64,000 bases of DNA from Paenibacillus cellulositrophicus (GTDB lineage: Bacteria > Bacillota > Bacilli > Paenibacillales > Paenibacillaceae), in the NCBI RefSeq assembly GCF_009363095.1, contig NZ_CP045295.1, forward strand, positions 372,001 through 436,000, given 5' to 3'. Positions within the stretch are counted from its first letter, which is position 1; the number at the start of each line of letters is the position of its first letter. The position numbers and the translations under genes are program-made. The notes beneath the pieces are model-generated. The model was not told where the DNA came from and did no database searches. It saw only the letters and a list, made by a program, of their open reading frames with translations. Positions 26,071 to 35,014 of this stretch are shown piece after piece.

Positions 26071-26100
26071 TCTCACTATAAATTAATTGGGGTGAGAGAA

Positions 26101-27027
26101 ATGAATATAAAAACGCTGCGCTCAGATCGTATTTATCAAAAAGTTGCCCAAGCATTGCCCGAGGACAAACTTGAATTATTCAGAAACGAAATGATGGCTC
26201 CCTTTATGAAACAATGGCAAATTCAACAGATCCCTTTTAGAGCGGAAGAGGCGAATGGTTTTGACGTTATTGCGTTTAACAGCATGATGCATCGATCCCC
26301 GGATCAGATTACCCCTCAGATATCGGCAGAGATCGAGCAGATTTCGTCCGAATCTTTTTGGTTAGAATGTGAGCATGCTGTGAAGAAAAGCCTGGATCTA
26401 TTTGCAGAGCATGGAATTGACCTCCCCGTATCCGAATATTTGTTTACCGTGCAGCTAGGGAATCCGGAAAGCCGTGCTCTAACCATAAACGAAGGATATA
26501 GCGGCTTTGGGGGCATTCCCGGGTTTATCTGGGGTACGCTCTTGCCAAATGATTACACCATACCTCGCATGAAGGTTGCGCTGGCGCACGAATGCAACCA
26601 TAATGTGCGATATCAATTTATTCAGTGGGATCACACCGTTCATTTAGGCGAGCTCATTGTCAGTGAAGGATTAGCTGAAAACTATGCTGCGTTCATGTTT
26701 GGCGAAGAATGGCTCGGCCCTTGGGTAACGAAAACAAACGCAGACACCCTTAACAGGCACATTAAGCCTGTGATTAGAGAAAAATTGCACGTAACCGGGT
26801 TTGATCAAATCGCTCCGTATCTTTACGGCGACGAGATCGCCAAACTCCAAAACTTTAAACCGGTCAATATGCCTTATAGCGCCGGTTACGCTTGCGGATA
26901 TTATTTAATCCAATATTATTTAAGGAAAACAGGAAAAACGATCTTTGAGGCAACGATAACGCCCGCTGCTCAAATACTAGATGAAGTCGAAGGATTTTGG
27001 GATGAAGAAACCATTATTAACGGTTAA
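26101..27027 (+). CDS. DUF2268 predicted zinc metallopeptidase (YjaZ-like)
   Basis: A 308-residue soluble protein. An HExxH zinc site is visible as HECNH (His163-Glu164-His167), with a likely third ligand in SEGLAE (Glu189 or Glu193), giving the gluzincin pattern of DUF2268. No signal peptide or membrane segment, so it acts in the cytosol. ATG 26101 follows a GGGGTGAGAG ribosome site; an earlier in-frame codon lies in the promoter. Its end overlaps the MerR/TipAS gene by 26 bases. The MerR-type promoter upstream suggests ligand-induced expression. Substrate is unknown. Confidence 0.8.
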   Translation: MNIKTLRSDRIYQKVAQALPEDKLELFRNEMMAPFMKQWQIQQIPFRAEEANGFDVIAFNSMMHRSPDQITPQISAEIEQISSESFWLECEHAVKKSLDLFAEHGIDLPVSEYLFTVQLGNPESRALTINEGYSGFGGIPGFIWGTLLPNDYTIPRMKVALAHECNHNVRYQFIQWDHTVHLGELIVSEGLAENYAAFMFGEEWLGPWVTKTNADTLNRHIKPVIREKLHVTGFDQIAPYLYGDEIAKLQNFKPVNMPYSAGYACGYYLIQYYLRKTGKTIFEATITPAAQILDEVEGFWDEETIING

Positions 27028-27772
27028 TGATATTGTTCAGATTACAGGCATTACAGCACGGACCCTGCATTATTACGATAGAATTCATATATTTAAACCG
27101 ACACATCTTACGGAAAAAGGGTATCGACTATACGATCGAAGCAGTTTGGAAAAACTACAAACGATTTTGTTCTTAAAGGAATTGGATTTTTCCTTGAAAG
27201 AAATTGCCGATATTTTAAAGTTGACTAAGGAAGAACAGAAACAAATATTAAAGAAGCAAGGACAAACCTTATTATCTAAGAAGCAAAGACTGGAAACCAT
27301 CATGGCGGCTCTCGAAGAATATGTGTCGGGAAATGATATTAGCCATTTGGAAATCTTCAACAGTACTTCCGCTCTGCCATTGAGAGAACAATATGCAAAT
27401 GAGGCAAGATTCATGTATGGTGAGACAGAGGCGTATCAAGCGTATAATGAAACGTTGGAAGCATGTTCACCCGAAGAAAAAGAGGAACGTTTTTCAGCCA
27501 TGGAGGAAATATTCAAACAAATGGCGACTTGTATCCATCAGGATCCTTCCTCCGAAGAAGTGCAGCGATTAATCGAAGAGTGGAAAAAAATTTTAATGCA
27601 ATTCATGCCTTGTGATGCAGAGTTACTGGCTTGCATTGCCAATACTTATAAATTCGATACACGATTCACAACCTACTTTAATCAATATAGTACTGAAGAT
27701 TTAGCAGATTTTCTTTACCGTGCAATCATGTACCATATCAATCGGTTGAGCGATGCTGAAACAGACAAGTAA
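27002..27772 (+). CDS. MerR-family regulator with TipAS-type ligand domain
   Basis: A 256-residue regulator. MerR DNA-binding domain at 1-75 (DIVQITGITARTLHYYDRIH, KGYRLYDRSSLEKLQTILFL), a dimerisation coiled coil (about 80-110), then a helical domain of 140 residues beginning EQYANEARFMYGETEAYQAY that matches the TipAS antibiotic-recognition domain (YGETEAYQEY-type). The ATG at 27002 has GAAGG upstream and gives the canonical MerR start. Co-transcribed with the protease and expected to activate the promoter at 26040-26070, including its own gene. Confidence 0.9.
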   Translation: MKKPLLTVNDIVQITGITARTLHYYDRIHIFKPTHLTEKGYRLYDRSSLEKLQTILFLKELDFSLKEIADILKLTKEEQKQILKKQGQTLLSKKQRLETIMAALEEYVSGNDISHLEIFNSTSALPLREQYANEARFMYGETEAYQAYNETLEACSPEEKEERFSAMEEIFKQMATCIHQDPSSEEVQRLIEEWKKILMQFMPCDAELLACIANTYKFDTRFTTYFNQYSTEDLADFLYRAIMYHINRLSDAETDK

Positions 27773-27786
27773 ATAAGTCCACTACG

Positions 27787-27830
27787 GAAACCGCAGGATG
27801 CATGACATCAATGTCATATCTTGCGGTTTC
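27787..27830 (+). terminator. Terminator of protease/TipAS operon
   Basis: GGAAACCGCA pairs with TGCGGTTTC, with an inner ATGACAT/ATGTCAT helix, followed by TTTTATAAAA. It starts 15 nt after the regulator stop. Confidence 0.8.
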
Positions 27831-27895
27831 TTTTATAAAATTCGCCTCTGCTGCTGATATAGAGTTAGCCATCAGGGCTCTGGAGCGGATTTCTA

Positions 27896-28747
27896 CTACT
27901 TATAATAAAGCAAGCGGGTAGCGTAAGCATTGCGGTATTCCGATGGGGTCAGACCTGTTTTTTTCTTGAATGCTTTCATGAACGAATGGCTGTTTGAAAA
28001 TCCCAATTGGTTGGCGATTTCGGCAATCTTCCGATTCGTATCCGTTAGCAGAAACTTGGCCGCCTCCATCTTTTCCTGCATGATGTACTGCTTCAAGGAA
28101 ATGCCCGCTATGGAAGAAAACAAGCCCGTCAAGTATTTGGCGTTATACCCGAAATGCTTGGCGAGATGTTCAACCTTCAAATTTTCTTCCTTGTACCATC
28201 TGATGTAATCCACAATGTCATTGTACAGCTGCTGCTTCTCCGGTTTGGCGGGTTGATTCTGAGCGAAAAACATCTGATTGTAAATCTCACACAAGACACC
28301 TGTTGTCAAATAATTGTTCAAATTGGGTTCTCGGTAGCTCCTGACGGAATCCTGCAATTGCTTGAGCATGACGGTCAGTTTGTTGGGGCTGCGCAAGGTG
28401 CCGTACTCTGGAATCGCGATGACCTCAGGATCACTGGCTTGCTCAAGTTCATCGGCAGGGATGCATTCCGTTTCCCCGCGCGCCGAGAAATGCAGCCAGT
28501 AAAAACTGCAGTCCGACGCCTGATAGCCGTATTGATGCGATCGAGGCGGCATCAGCAGGAATTCCCCTTCTCTCAAGGCAAATTTCTTCGTATTGCATGA
28601 AATGTACAACGTTCCGCGAGTCTGGATAAACAACTCATACTCCATTAAGATCCGGTTCATATGCTGCCACTCCGGAGACGGAGACATAAATTTCCCGGTC
28701 ATCACCATTTTCACCGGGCCATCCACCCGGAAGCGAAAACAATTCAT
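27896..28747 (-). CDS. AraC-family transcriptional regulator
   Basis: A 283-residue regulator. An N-terminal cupin-like sugar-binding domain (about 1-165: LREGEFLLMPPRSHQYGY) is followed by the AraC DNA-binding domain (about 180-280: LKVEHLAKHFGYNAKYLTGLF, then IAEIANQLGFSNSHSFMKAF and KKKTGLTPSEYRN). ATG 28747 follows GGGAG by 9-10 nt, while the longer frame from 28837 has no ribosome site. Divergent from the GH127 gene 222 bp away, so it is probably that gene's arabinose-responsive activator. Confidence 0.88.
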   Translation of the reverse strand: MNCFRFRVDGPVKMVMTGKFMSPSPEWQHMNRILMEYELFIQTRGTLYISCNTKKFALREGEFLLMPPRSHQYGYQASDCSFYWLHFSARGETECIPADELEQASDPEVIAIPEYGTLRSPNKLTVMLKQLQDSVRSYREPNLNNYLTTGVLCEIYNQMFFAQNQPAKPEKQQLYNDIVDYIRWYKEENLKVEHLAKHFGYNAKYLTGLFSSIAGISLKQYIMQEKMEAAKFLLTDTNRKIAEIANQLGFSNSHSFMKAFKKKTGLTPSEYRNAYATRLLYYK

Positions 28748-28969
28748 CGTCGGTCTCTCCCTTGCGATCAAACCTTTATACACTAAACGTATGAATAAGA
28801 TACCAAACTTGGTGAGGTTTATCCATGATATTTTCAAGTAAATCTAAAATCATGCTGAAGCAGATGTGTGCTTAAACTGCTGACCTTTTGACACAAAAAC
28901 CGACCTTCAATTATTTAATGAAAAGTAAGGAAAAGGTACACTTGATGTACTCTCCACTGAAGGAGAAAC

Positions 28970-31255
28970 TTGGTACAGAAAGGACCGATCGGGGAAATGA
29001 GATTACACGATTTTGGTTTGAATCAGGTCGAGCTGACTGGTGATTATCTTGTGAATGCCTTTACAAAAGAGGTCGCTTATTTAATAAGCTACGATCCAAA
29101 TCGCCTGCTGGCCGGATTCCGGGAAGTTGCGGGACTGCCGTCCACAGCCGAGACTTACCCTGGCTGGGAAAAAACAGAGATTCGCGGCCATACCATGGGC
29201 CACTATCTGTCAGCATGCGCGCAAGCCTATGCCCAGAGCCGGAACGACAGGATCCTCGCTAATTTAGAGTATCTTGTATCCGAATTGGCCAGTTGCCAGT
29301 TGAATAACGGGTATTTGTCGGCATTTCCCGAAACGCTGTTCGATAACGCGGAAAATCGGATACCGGCTTGGGTGCCGTGGTATACCATGCACAAGATCAT
29401 CGCCGGACTCATCGACGTTTATCAATCAACCCGAATACAAGCCGCTTATGACCTCGTCAATAAACTGGGTGATTGGGTAGCGGATCGGACTTCCCGGTGG
29501 TCTAAAGAATTGCAATCAACCGTGCTGGCTGTGGAATACGGTGGGATGAACGATTGCCTGTACAACTTGTATCAATTGACCGGAAATCCCCGCCATGCGG
29601 AAGCCGCCCATCAATTTGACGAAATCAGCCTGTTCGAGGCCATTTGGGAAGGCAAAGATATATTGAAGGGCAAGCATGCCAATACAATGATCCCCAAATT
29701 TATAGGAGCGCTGAACCGATATTTAACACTGGGAGAAAGCGAAGTTTTTTATCGAGAGGCTGCCGAGAGATTCTGGGACATGGTCGTATACCACCACAGC
29801 TACATAACCGGAGGCAACAGCGAATCCGAGCATTTCGGAGAGCCTGATCTGCTCGATGCTAGACGGTCCGATATCACTTGCGAAACCTGCAATAGCTACA
29901 ATATGTTGAAGCTGACGCGGGAATTATTCAAGCTCACCCAGGATGTGAAATACGCTGATTTTTACGAGACAACATATATCAACGCTATCCTTTCCTCCCA
30001 AAACCCGGACACAGGCATGACGATGTACTTTCAGCCGATGGCGACTGGTTATTTCAAGGTGTACAGCTCCCCGTTCGAGCATTTCTGGTGCTGCACCGGC
30101 ACCGGCATGGAGAGCTTCACCAAATTGAACGACAGCCTTTATTTTCACTCGGGTGAGCGGTTGTATGTCAATCAATTTATAAGTAGTACACTGGATTGGG
30201 CCGAGCAGCAGGTGAAGATAACTCAAAACTCTGACCTTCCATTTAGCGATACGGTTCAGCTATCTTTTGAACTGACCGATACCTGCAAGAAGGAGCGACG
30301 CTTGTCCGTTCGTATTCGCATCCCTTATTGGACCGCAGGCGAACAAACCATATCCCTGAACGGAGCAAACATTCAACCGGAAGTCAGGGATGGTTATGCA
30401 ATCCTTGATCGGTTATGGAAAGATGGCGACTCATTACATATCCGCATCCCGATGAAAACCGATTACTCCAGTTTGCCTGATGCACCAAATGTGGTGGGAT
30501 TTCGTTACGGTCCGGTCGTTCTCAGTGCCGGATTGGGCCAAGATGATTGGGTTGAATCGAAAACAGGGGTTAACGTCAGTATCCCTACCCGGCGAATGCT
30601 CATGAAAGATTTCGTCATCCCGCAAGGCATGAGCGTTCAGGAATGGTTTGCAGGCTTCGACCGGCATTTCATCCAAAAAGACGGCGAGCTTTCCTTTGTG
30701 CTCCGAAATACGGATGAAGACAATCGATTAGTCTTTACCCCACACTTCAAGCAGCATAGCGAGAGATACGGCATCTATTGGAGGTTCGTTGAAGCCGATT
30801 CGAACAGCTTGCACGAACACTTGGAGAAATCTCAGCAAGAACAGCTGATCAGGGAAGCCACGATCGACAGTATCCAGATTGGAAACGACCAATATGAGCT
30901 GCAGCATCAAGTCAAGGGTGAACGGACCCATGCCGGAACTTGGGAAGGCCTGAATGGGAGAAGAGCGGAACCAGGCGGTTGGTTCAGCTATGAATTAAAG
31001 GTAGACCCGGAAGTAAAAAACGGTCTCTCTGTTACTTTCAGCCACGGGTCCAGAGCCGGGGGCGTCGAGATTTGGGTGGACGGAAAACAGCTTACTACAG
31101 AATCGGTTCCGTTGGAAAGAAAACGGGCTTTTTATGACAAAATGATTGAAATCCCTGCCGAAATGACCGCAGGCAAAGCAGCGGTTGAAGTAAAGTTCGC
31201 GCCGATCCAGAATTTAAACGGCATCTATGGCATGTTACGGTCTGTGAAGCTGTGA
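28970..31255 (+). CDS. GH127 beta-L-arabinofuranosidase
   Basis: A 761-residue glycoside hydrolase of the former DUF1680 group, releasing L-arabinose from beta-L-arabinofuranosides. Landmarks are LISYDPNRLLAGFRE, GHTMGHYLSACA, VPWYTMHKIIAGL and DCLYNLYQLTG in the (alpha/alpha)6 barrel. The zinc/nucleophile residues match Bifidobacterium HypBA1: Glu305 and Cys307 (ETCNS) and the Cys374-Cys375 pair (WCCTGTG), one of which is the catalytic cysteine. A beta-sandwich C-terminal half follows. No signal peptide, so it works on imported sugars. Start is TTG, four bases after AAGGAG. AraC gene is divergent. Confidence 0.92.
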   Translation: MVQKGPIGEMRLHDFGLNQVELTGDYLVNAFTKEVAYLISYDPNRLLAGFREVAGLPSTAETYPGWEKTEIRGHTMGHYLSACAQAYAQSRNDRILANLEYLVSELASCQLNNGYLSAFPETLFDNAENRIPAWVPWYTMHKIIAGLIDVYQSTRIQAAYDLVNKLGDWVADRTSRWSKELQSTVLAVEYGGMNDCLYNLYQLTGNPRHAEAAHQFDEISLFEAIWEGKDILKGKHANTMIPKFIGALNRYLTLGESEVFYREAAERFWDMVVYHHSYITGGNSESEHFGEPDLLDARRSDITCETCNSYNMLKLTRELFKLTQDVKYADFYETTYINAILSSQNPDTGMTMYFQPMATGYFKVYSSPFEHFWCCTGTGMESFTKLNDSLYFHSGERLYVNQFISSTLDWAEQQVKITQNSDLPFSDTVQLSFELTDTCKKERRLSVRIRIPYWTAGEQTISLNGANIQPEVRDGYAILDRLWKDGDSLHIRIPMKTDYSSLPDAPNVVGFRYGPVVLSAGLGQDDWVESKTGVNVSIPTRRMLMKDFVIPQGMSVQEWFAGFDRHFIQKDGELSFVLRNTDEDNRLVFTPHFKQHSERYGIYWRFVEADSNSLHEHLEKSQQEQLIREATIDSIQIGNDQYELQHQVKGERTHAGTWEGLNGRRAEPGGWFSYELKVDPEVKNGLSVTFSHGSRAGGVEIWVDGKQLTTESVPLERKRAFYDKMIEIPAEMTAGKAAVEVKFAPIQNLNGIYGMLRSVKL

Positions 31256-31296
31256 CATGCTAAATTTACCTGCTAACGCTTAACATCGAATGACCT

Positions 31297-31324
31297 GAAA
31301 AGCCTTCCTGTCGGGAGGCTTTTC
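31297..31324 (+). terminator. Terminator of GH127 gene
   Basis: GAAAAGCCT and AGGCTTTTC form the outer stem of a hairpin with TCC/GGG inside, ending in TTTTC, 41 nt after the stop. Confidence 0.8.
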
Positions 31325-31391
31325 ATTCATATCAGCAGCATAATGAAGTAGATAATCTCATTTAACAACTTCCTCCAGCGAATAAAAAAAA

Positions 31392-31422
31392 CCATGAAAT
31401 TCAAGGCGCTTGAATTTCATGG
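31392..31422 (-). terminator. Terminator of CAO-domain gene
   Basis: CCATGAAATTCAAG and CTTGAATTTCATGG form a perfect 14-bp stem with loop GCG. On the minus strand eight T residues follow. Confidence 0.9.
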
Positions 31423-31438
31423 CAGCTTAGAAATCATT

Positions 31439-32530
31439 TTATCTTCTAGCGTTGAATCCGATAAAAGCTTTTGTGTTGAAATCGAACACGGCGGTCAGCG
31501 GCCCAAGCAGCTCGTCTTGGTCCGTGTTGTAAGTCACCGTCACCACGCTTCCGTTCGCAGCCTGGACGTCTTCAAGCAATTTCTTCTGCTCGGCCGTAGT
31601 AGCTAATACGCCAACCTCTTTAGAGGAGACAATTTGAACAGGTGCCTCGTCTTGCTTTGTCGTAATATGGGAAACTTGCGCACTCACCTGCGCCCATGCC
31701 AAGTTACGGTATTCCTGCGCTGTTTCTGGCGACATTTTCAGTCCGCCTGCAACAGGTGCTTGAGCCTGTACAACTAGAAGGAAAAGCGGGCTTTGTGGAG
31801 GAAGGCTTTTCATCATGAGTGGACCGTAGTACGCTGTTACTTTCGTTCCAGCCATCAGGTCCTCCCATTTCATGGACTCCCCTTGAGATGTCATGACACG
31901 CGTTTCTTTACCTGCATTCAAAACCAAATTGTCACCTAATTGAACCTGCCAGCCGTCATCCGTATGTTTCACGGCTTTGATAGTATCTTCTTTGACCGCG
32001 CGATCTGCGTGAACCTTAACACTCACGGCCTGCGCTTGGCCCGGGAAGCTTGTCGCCATAGCTGGTCCGAATTCTGCATCGATTTGTGTGCCGGCCTTCA
32101 AATCGGCTGGGGTTAGCATTTTGCCGTCCAGGCTTTTAATAGCCGTCGATTTGTCTACCGTCAATATGACCCATGTGCTGCCGAGAAGCTCGATCCGGTA
32201 CTTCCCGTCTTCATTGGCCTGCACGCTTACAATTACACCAGACGCACGCATCAGGTCAACCGCTTCGCCGAGCTCAATTTCTTTGCTCGCTTCATCGTAA
32301 TTTAATGTATATCCAAGCTTGGCCGCAGCATCACGGACTGGGATATACAGTTTACCATCAATAGAAACAGGCGTAAGCATGCTGTCTTGTCCATTAATAA
32401 GAACCTTTGTATCTTTTTGAAGGTAGCCTGTAACCTTTTCAACTAAAGCGTCAGCTTCGACTGCGGCCGTTGTGCCGAGTACCCCTGCCAAAGTGAATAA
32501 TACCGTTAGTTTAGTTCGTTTCTTGTTCAT
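31439..32530 (-). CDS. Secreted copper amine oxidase N-terminal domain protein
   Basis: A 363-residue exported protein. A signal peptide (about 1-27, cleavage after AVEADA) is followed by a CAO-like domain (about 30-90) with GKLYIPVRDAAAKLGYTLNYD. The remainder has two related beta-rich parts (VSVQANEDGKYRIELLG and WQVQLGDNLVLNAGKETRVMT), each with a following TxIDAEFGPAMATSFPGQ or TKVTAYYGPLMMKSLPPQ stretch. This suggests an internal duplication. Probably wall-associated; enzymatic activity is not implied. Monocistronic with a strong terminator. Confidence 0.78.
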   Translation of the reverse strand: MNKKRTKLTVLFTLAGVLGTTAAVEADALVEKVTGYLQKDTKVLINGQDSMLTPVSIDGKLYIPVRDAAAKLGYTLNYDEASKEIELGEAVDLMRASGVIVSVQANEDGKYRIELLGSTWVILTVDKSTAIKSLDGKMLTPADLKAGTQIDAEFGPAMATSFPGQAQAVSVKVHADRAVKEDTIKAVKHTDDGWQVQLGDNLVLNAGKETRVMTSQGESMKWEDLMAGTKVTAYYGPLMMKSLPPQSPLFLLVVQAQAPVAGGLKMSPETAQEYRNLAWAQVSAQVSHITTKQDEAPVQIVSSKEVGVLATTAEQKKLLEDVQAANGSVVTVTYNTDQDELLGPLTAVFDFNTKAFIGFNARR

Positions 32531-32709
32531 AAAAAAGCTCCTTCCGATCCTGAGATGGATGACGTTAATTGGTCAATCCTGCTAACAATCCATCAGACGG
32601 AAGCGGCTTCAAATAGGTTGCAGCAAAAGTTATTCATTCGTTTCGAATGTCACAAATCAGACCCTTACATCGTCATATGTGCAAAACGTTAAGGGAGCTG
32701 GAGAATAAG

Positions 32710-33132
32710 ATGCACGATTTGAAACGAGCTGGAACATTGAACGTTGATGCGATAAAAAAAGAGCCTTCCCGAGTGAAATATTGCAGATTGGCATATTCCA
32801 TCCTTGCGTTCGTATTTTTGTTCTGTATCATTGTGCAGGTATATCTGGCCGGAATGGCTTTGTTCGGGGATTCGGAACTTTGGAAATATCATCGGTCGTT
32901 CGTTCCCATGTTTGGATCGATCTCGCTCATCCTGTTCATCCTCGGCATCGTCGGGAAACTCAACCGGACAATGATCTGGGGGAGTCTTGGGCTGTTCGTC
33001 CTGATCAGTCTTCAATATATTACGGCTCTCCATATTGCAGGCGCACTGCATCCCGTTCTGGCGCTCGCCTTGTTTGGGGTCTCTCTTGTCTTGGTTCGAG
33101 GTTCTTATCCATTTTTAATGAAGCGAAAATAA
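32710..33132 (+). CDS. Small four-helix membrane protein (DUF6220-like)
   Basis: A 140-residue protein with a charged N-terminus and four predicted transmembrane helices (about 32-56, 68-88, 92-110, 114-133). The WKYHRSFVPMFGSISLILFI and LHIAGALHPVLALALFG segments suggest the DUF6220 family, whose His residues lie within membrane helices. ATG 32710 has GGAG six bases upstream; the longer frame from 32647 lacks one. Function unknown. It is convergent with the helical-repeat protein gene. Confidence 0.6.
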   Translation: MHDLKRAGTLNVDAIKKEPSRVKYCRLAYSILAFVFLFCIIVQVYLAGMALFGDSELWKYHRSFVPMFGSISLILFILGIVGKLNRTMIWGSLGLFVLISLQYITALHIAGALHPVLALALFGVSLVLVRGSYPFLMKRK

Positions 33133-33167
33133 ATTGAAGCCACTTCACGACACCAAGGATAAGCTGA

Positions 33168-33791
33168 TTAGTGACCGTTCTGTGCCGCAAAAAAACGTTC
33201 AATCATTTGTTTCGTTTCGCGGGGACTTCTCAACTGGACTGCCTTTCCATTTTCATCGATAGTAAAATGCCCCTTAAATGCTTCCGGCATAGCATCATAT
33301 TGTTTCTCGACTTGTTGAAGTGCTTTTTCAAAACAGGGATACCCGTATTTTTTAATGAGGAGAGGCAGCCCGAAGGCGGATCTTAAAAACTCATATTCCT
33401 GGTAGTTATAGGGTGTAGTCTCCGGTCTCTTCATCAAAATTTCAAGGAAATGATCGATGACCTTACCGATCTCTTCTTCTGTGGCATAATGCGCTAATCC
33501 ACGGATGGCGAGCAGTCTCATGTCCAAATATCGTTCCTTCTTATAGGCTTTCTGAAAAAAATCCTTCAGCTCCAATTCCTTGCACCGGATTAAACCATAC
33601 AGAATCTTATTGCGAAGGGCGATATTTTTCAGTTTAAAATATAGCAGCTCTATGAAATCTGCTTCATTTGCTGTTAACAACTCATAGTCTACTTCACTTA
33701 TTGCGCCGATAAACTTCGGATCATTTTCGCGAAAGGAGGCAGTCGCTAAGTACCTAATCGATTCCTGACAATGCTGTTGATTTAAAGACAT
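33168..33791 (-). CDS. Uncharacterised helical (HEAT-like) protein
   Basis: A 207-residue soluble protein, nearly all alpha-helical, with paired amphipathic helices spaced about 35 residues (LLYFKLKNIALRNKILYGLI, ERYLDMRLLAIRGLAHYA, EEEIGKVIDHFLEILM) that suggest HEAT-type repeats in the middle. A Pro/Tyr-rich turn (RPETTPYNYQEYEFLRSAFG) and a C-terminal domain mentioning FTIDENGKAVQL follow. No family is recognised. ATG 33791 with AAGGAG ten bases upstream is preferred to a longer frame that overlaps the neighbouring gene. It lies 53 nt after the LRR-like gene on the same strand, so co-transcription is likely. Confidence 0.6.
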   Translation of the reverse strand: MSLNQQHCQESIRYLATASFRENDPKFIGAISEVDYELLTANEADFIELLYFKLKNIALRNKILYGLIRCKELELKDFFQKAYKKERYLDMRLLAIRGLAHYATEEEIGKVIDHFLEILMKRPETTPYNYQEYEFLRSAFGLPLLIKKYGYPCFEKALQQVEKQYDAMPEAFKGHFTIDENGKAVQLRSPRETKQMIERFFAAQNGH

Positions 33792-33844
33792 GGCGCCATC
33801 ACTCCTTGTATAAACTTGGCACAGCAAAATACCGAGTTGATGCT

Positions 33845-35014
33845 TCAGTAATTGCGCGCTGCATCGAACCACCGTTGAGCCATTTCTTCCGTGATAGGCT
33901 GGCCAATCTGGTGATGGGACTGGCTGAGCTGCCATACCGCTTCGCCAAGGTCCTCTCTCTCAGTCGTTTCTATGCCTTTGAGGGTATTGAAGCGCACGGT
34001 GAAGGCGGTAATGGCTGCCTCGGCATCGGCGAAGCTGCGGGCCTGCGATAAGCCTGCCTGTGCAACGTTGTAAGCTTCGTTAGCCACCTTGGCCAGACGT
34101 TTAGGCCAGGACGAGAACGGGCGCCCGAACTCGGTCGACCACCACTCGGGCTTTCGTAATTGGCTCACTGAAGCATGGCCGCTCCATGGCCGGATTTTCG
34201 CGCGTGTTTTCATTTGCTGCTTCAGACGTTTACCCGTGAGCTCTTCCACGTTATATGCGATAAATCTATCAAGCAACGGCCACGTGTCTAACGGGGGCAG
34301 CTCTTCCAGATCCGGCATGAAACGCAGCTCCAGATTCGTTAACCGGGCCTGACGGGCCAACACGTCCATATCGCAGAAGTTCCCCCACAAACTTAGTGAA
34401 TGTAGGTTCGGAAAGCGGTTCAGACACTCCAGCGAGACCGGCTGTCCCATCGGCGCATTCTGTAACGCCAAACTCGTCACCTGGTGCAGCTCACCTAGGT
34501 CAGGCATCAAGAAGGGGGGATCATTCTTGCGTCTACTTGTGTGGGGCGCTAGTGTCAGAGAAGACGGCATGTTTCCAGTGACCGAGAGGCGTGATAGATC
34601 GCCGGACACATTCAAGCGGCAAGGCGTTATCGGAAGTTTTAGGTTCAAACACCCTCCTGACGGACGCAACTCGATGTGCAGGCCATGCAAAATGGACTGG
34701 CTGGCATCCACCACCGTGTCTGCCGACAGGATTGGAGTCCACGTCATTTCTTCAATGGGACGCTTCTGTGCCCAATCCAAGAAGCCTGCGTCACTGCCTG
34801 TATAGTGCAGATAACGCGGCCAAGATGAGCCGGCTGGCGTAGCAAAGGCATCGAATACGGTCCAATCGATATGCGCGTCGGGCTCAACGTGAAGATCCGC
34901 CTTTTTCCCCAAGTATGACGGGCCAATGGATAGGCTCCCCACCCCGGGTCGCATCACAAGGGTATGGCTGCGAAGACCTGTCAGGTCGATGGGATAGCGG
35001 CCATCTTGTCTCAT
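33845..35014 (-). CDS. Leucine-rich-repeat-like protein of unknown function
   Basis: A 389-residue soluble protein. The middle (about 170-260) has LRR-like strands (VTSLALQN, LHSLSLWG, LTNLELRF, LEELPPLDTWPLL). The C-terminal 100 residues contain WWSTEFGRPFSSWPKRLAKVAN and IETTEREDLGEAVWQLSQ. From memory this C-terminus resembles proteins labelled gliding motility protein in proteobacteria that sit near MoxR/VWA genes; I cannot verify it. The ATG overlaps the stop of the cyclase-family gene (ATGA), indicating coupling, and the N-terminus IDLTGLRS may be slightly shorter than in relatives. Base composition is richer in GC than its neighbours, hinting at transfer. Confidence 0.6.
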   Translation of the reverse strand: MRQDGRYPIDLTGLRSHTLVMRPGVGSLSIGPSYLGKKADLHVEPDAHIDWTVFDAFATPAGSSWPRYLHYTGSDAGFLDWAQKRPIEEMTWTPILSADTVVDASQSILHGLHIELRPSGGCLNLKLPITPCRLNVSGDLSRLSVTGNMPSSLTLAPHTSRRKNDPPFLMPDLGELHQVTSLALQNAPMGQPVSLECLNRFPNLHSLSLWGNFCDMDVLARQARLTNLELRFMPDLEELPPLDTWPLLDRFIAYNVEELTGKRLKQQMKTRAKIRPWSGHASVSQLRKPEWWSTEFGRPFSSWPKRLAKVANEAYNVAQAGLSQARSFADAEAAITAFTVRFNTLKGIETTEREDLGEAVWQLSQSHHQIGQPITEEMAQRWFDAARNY

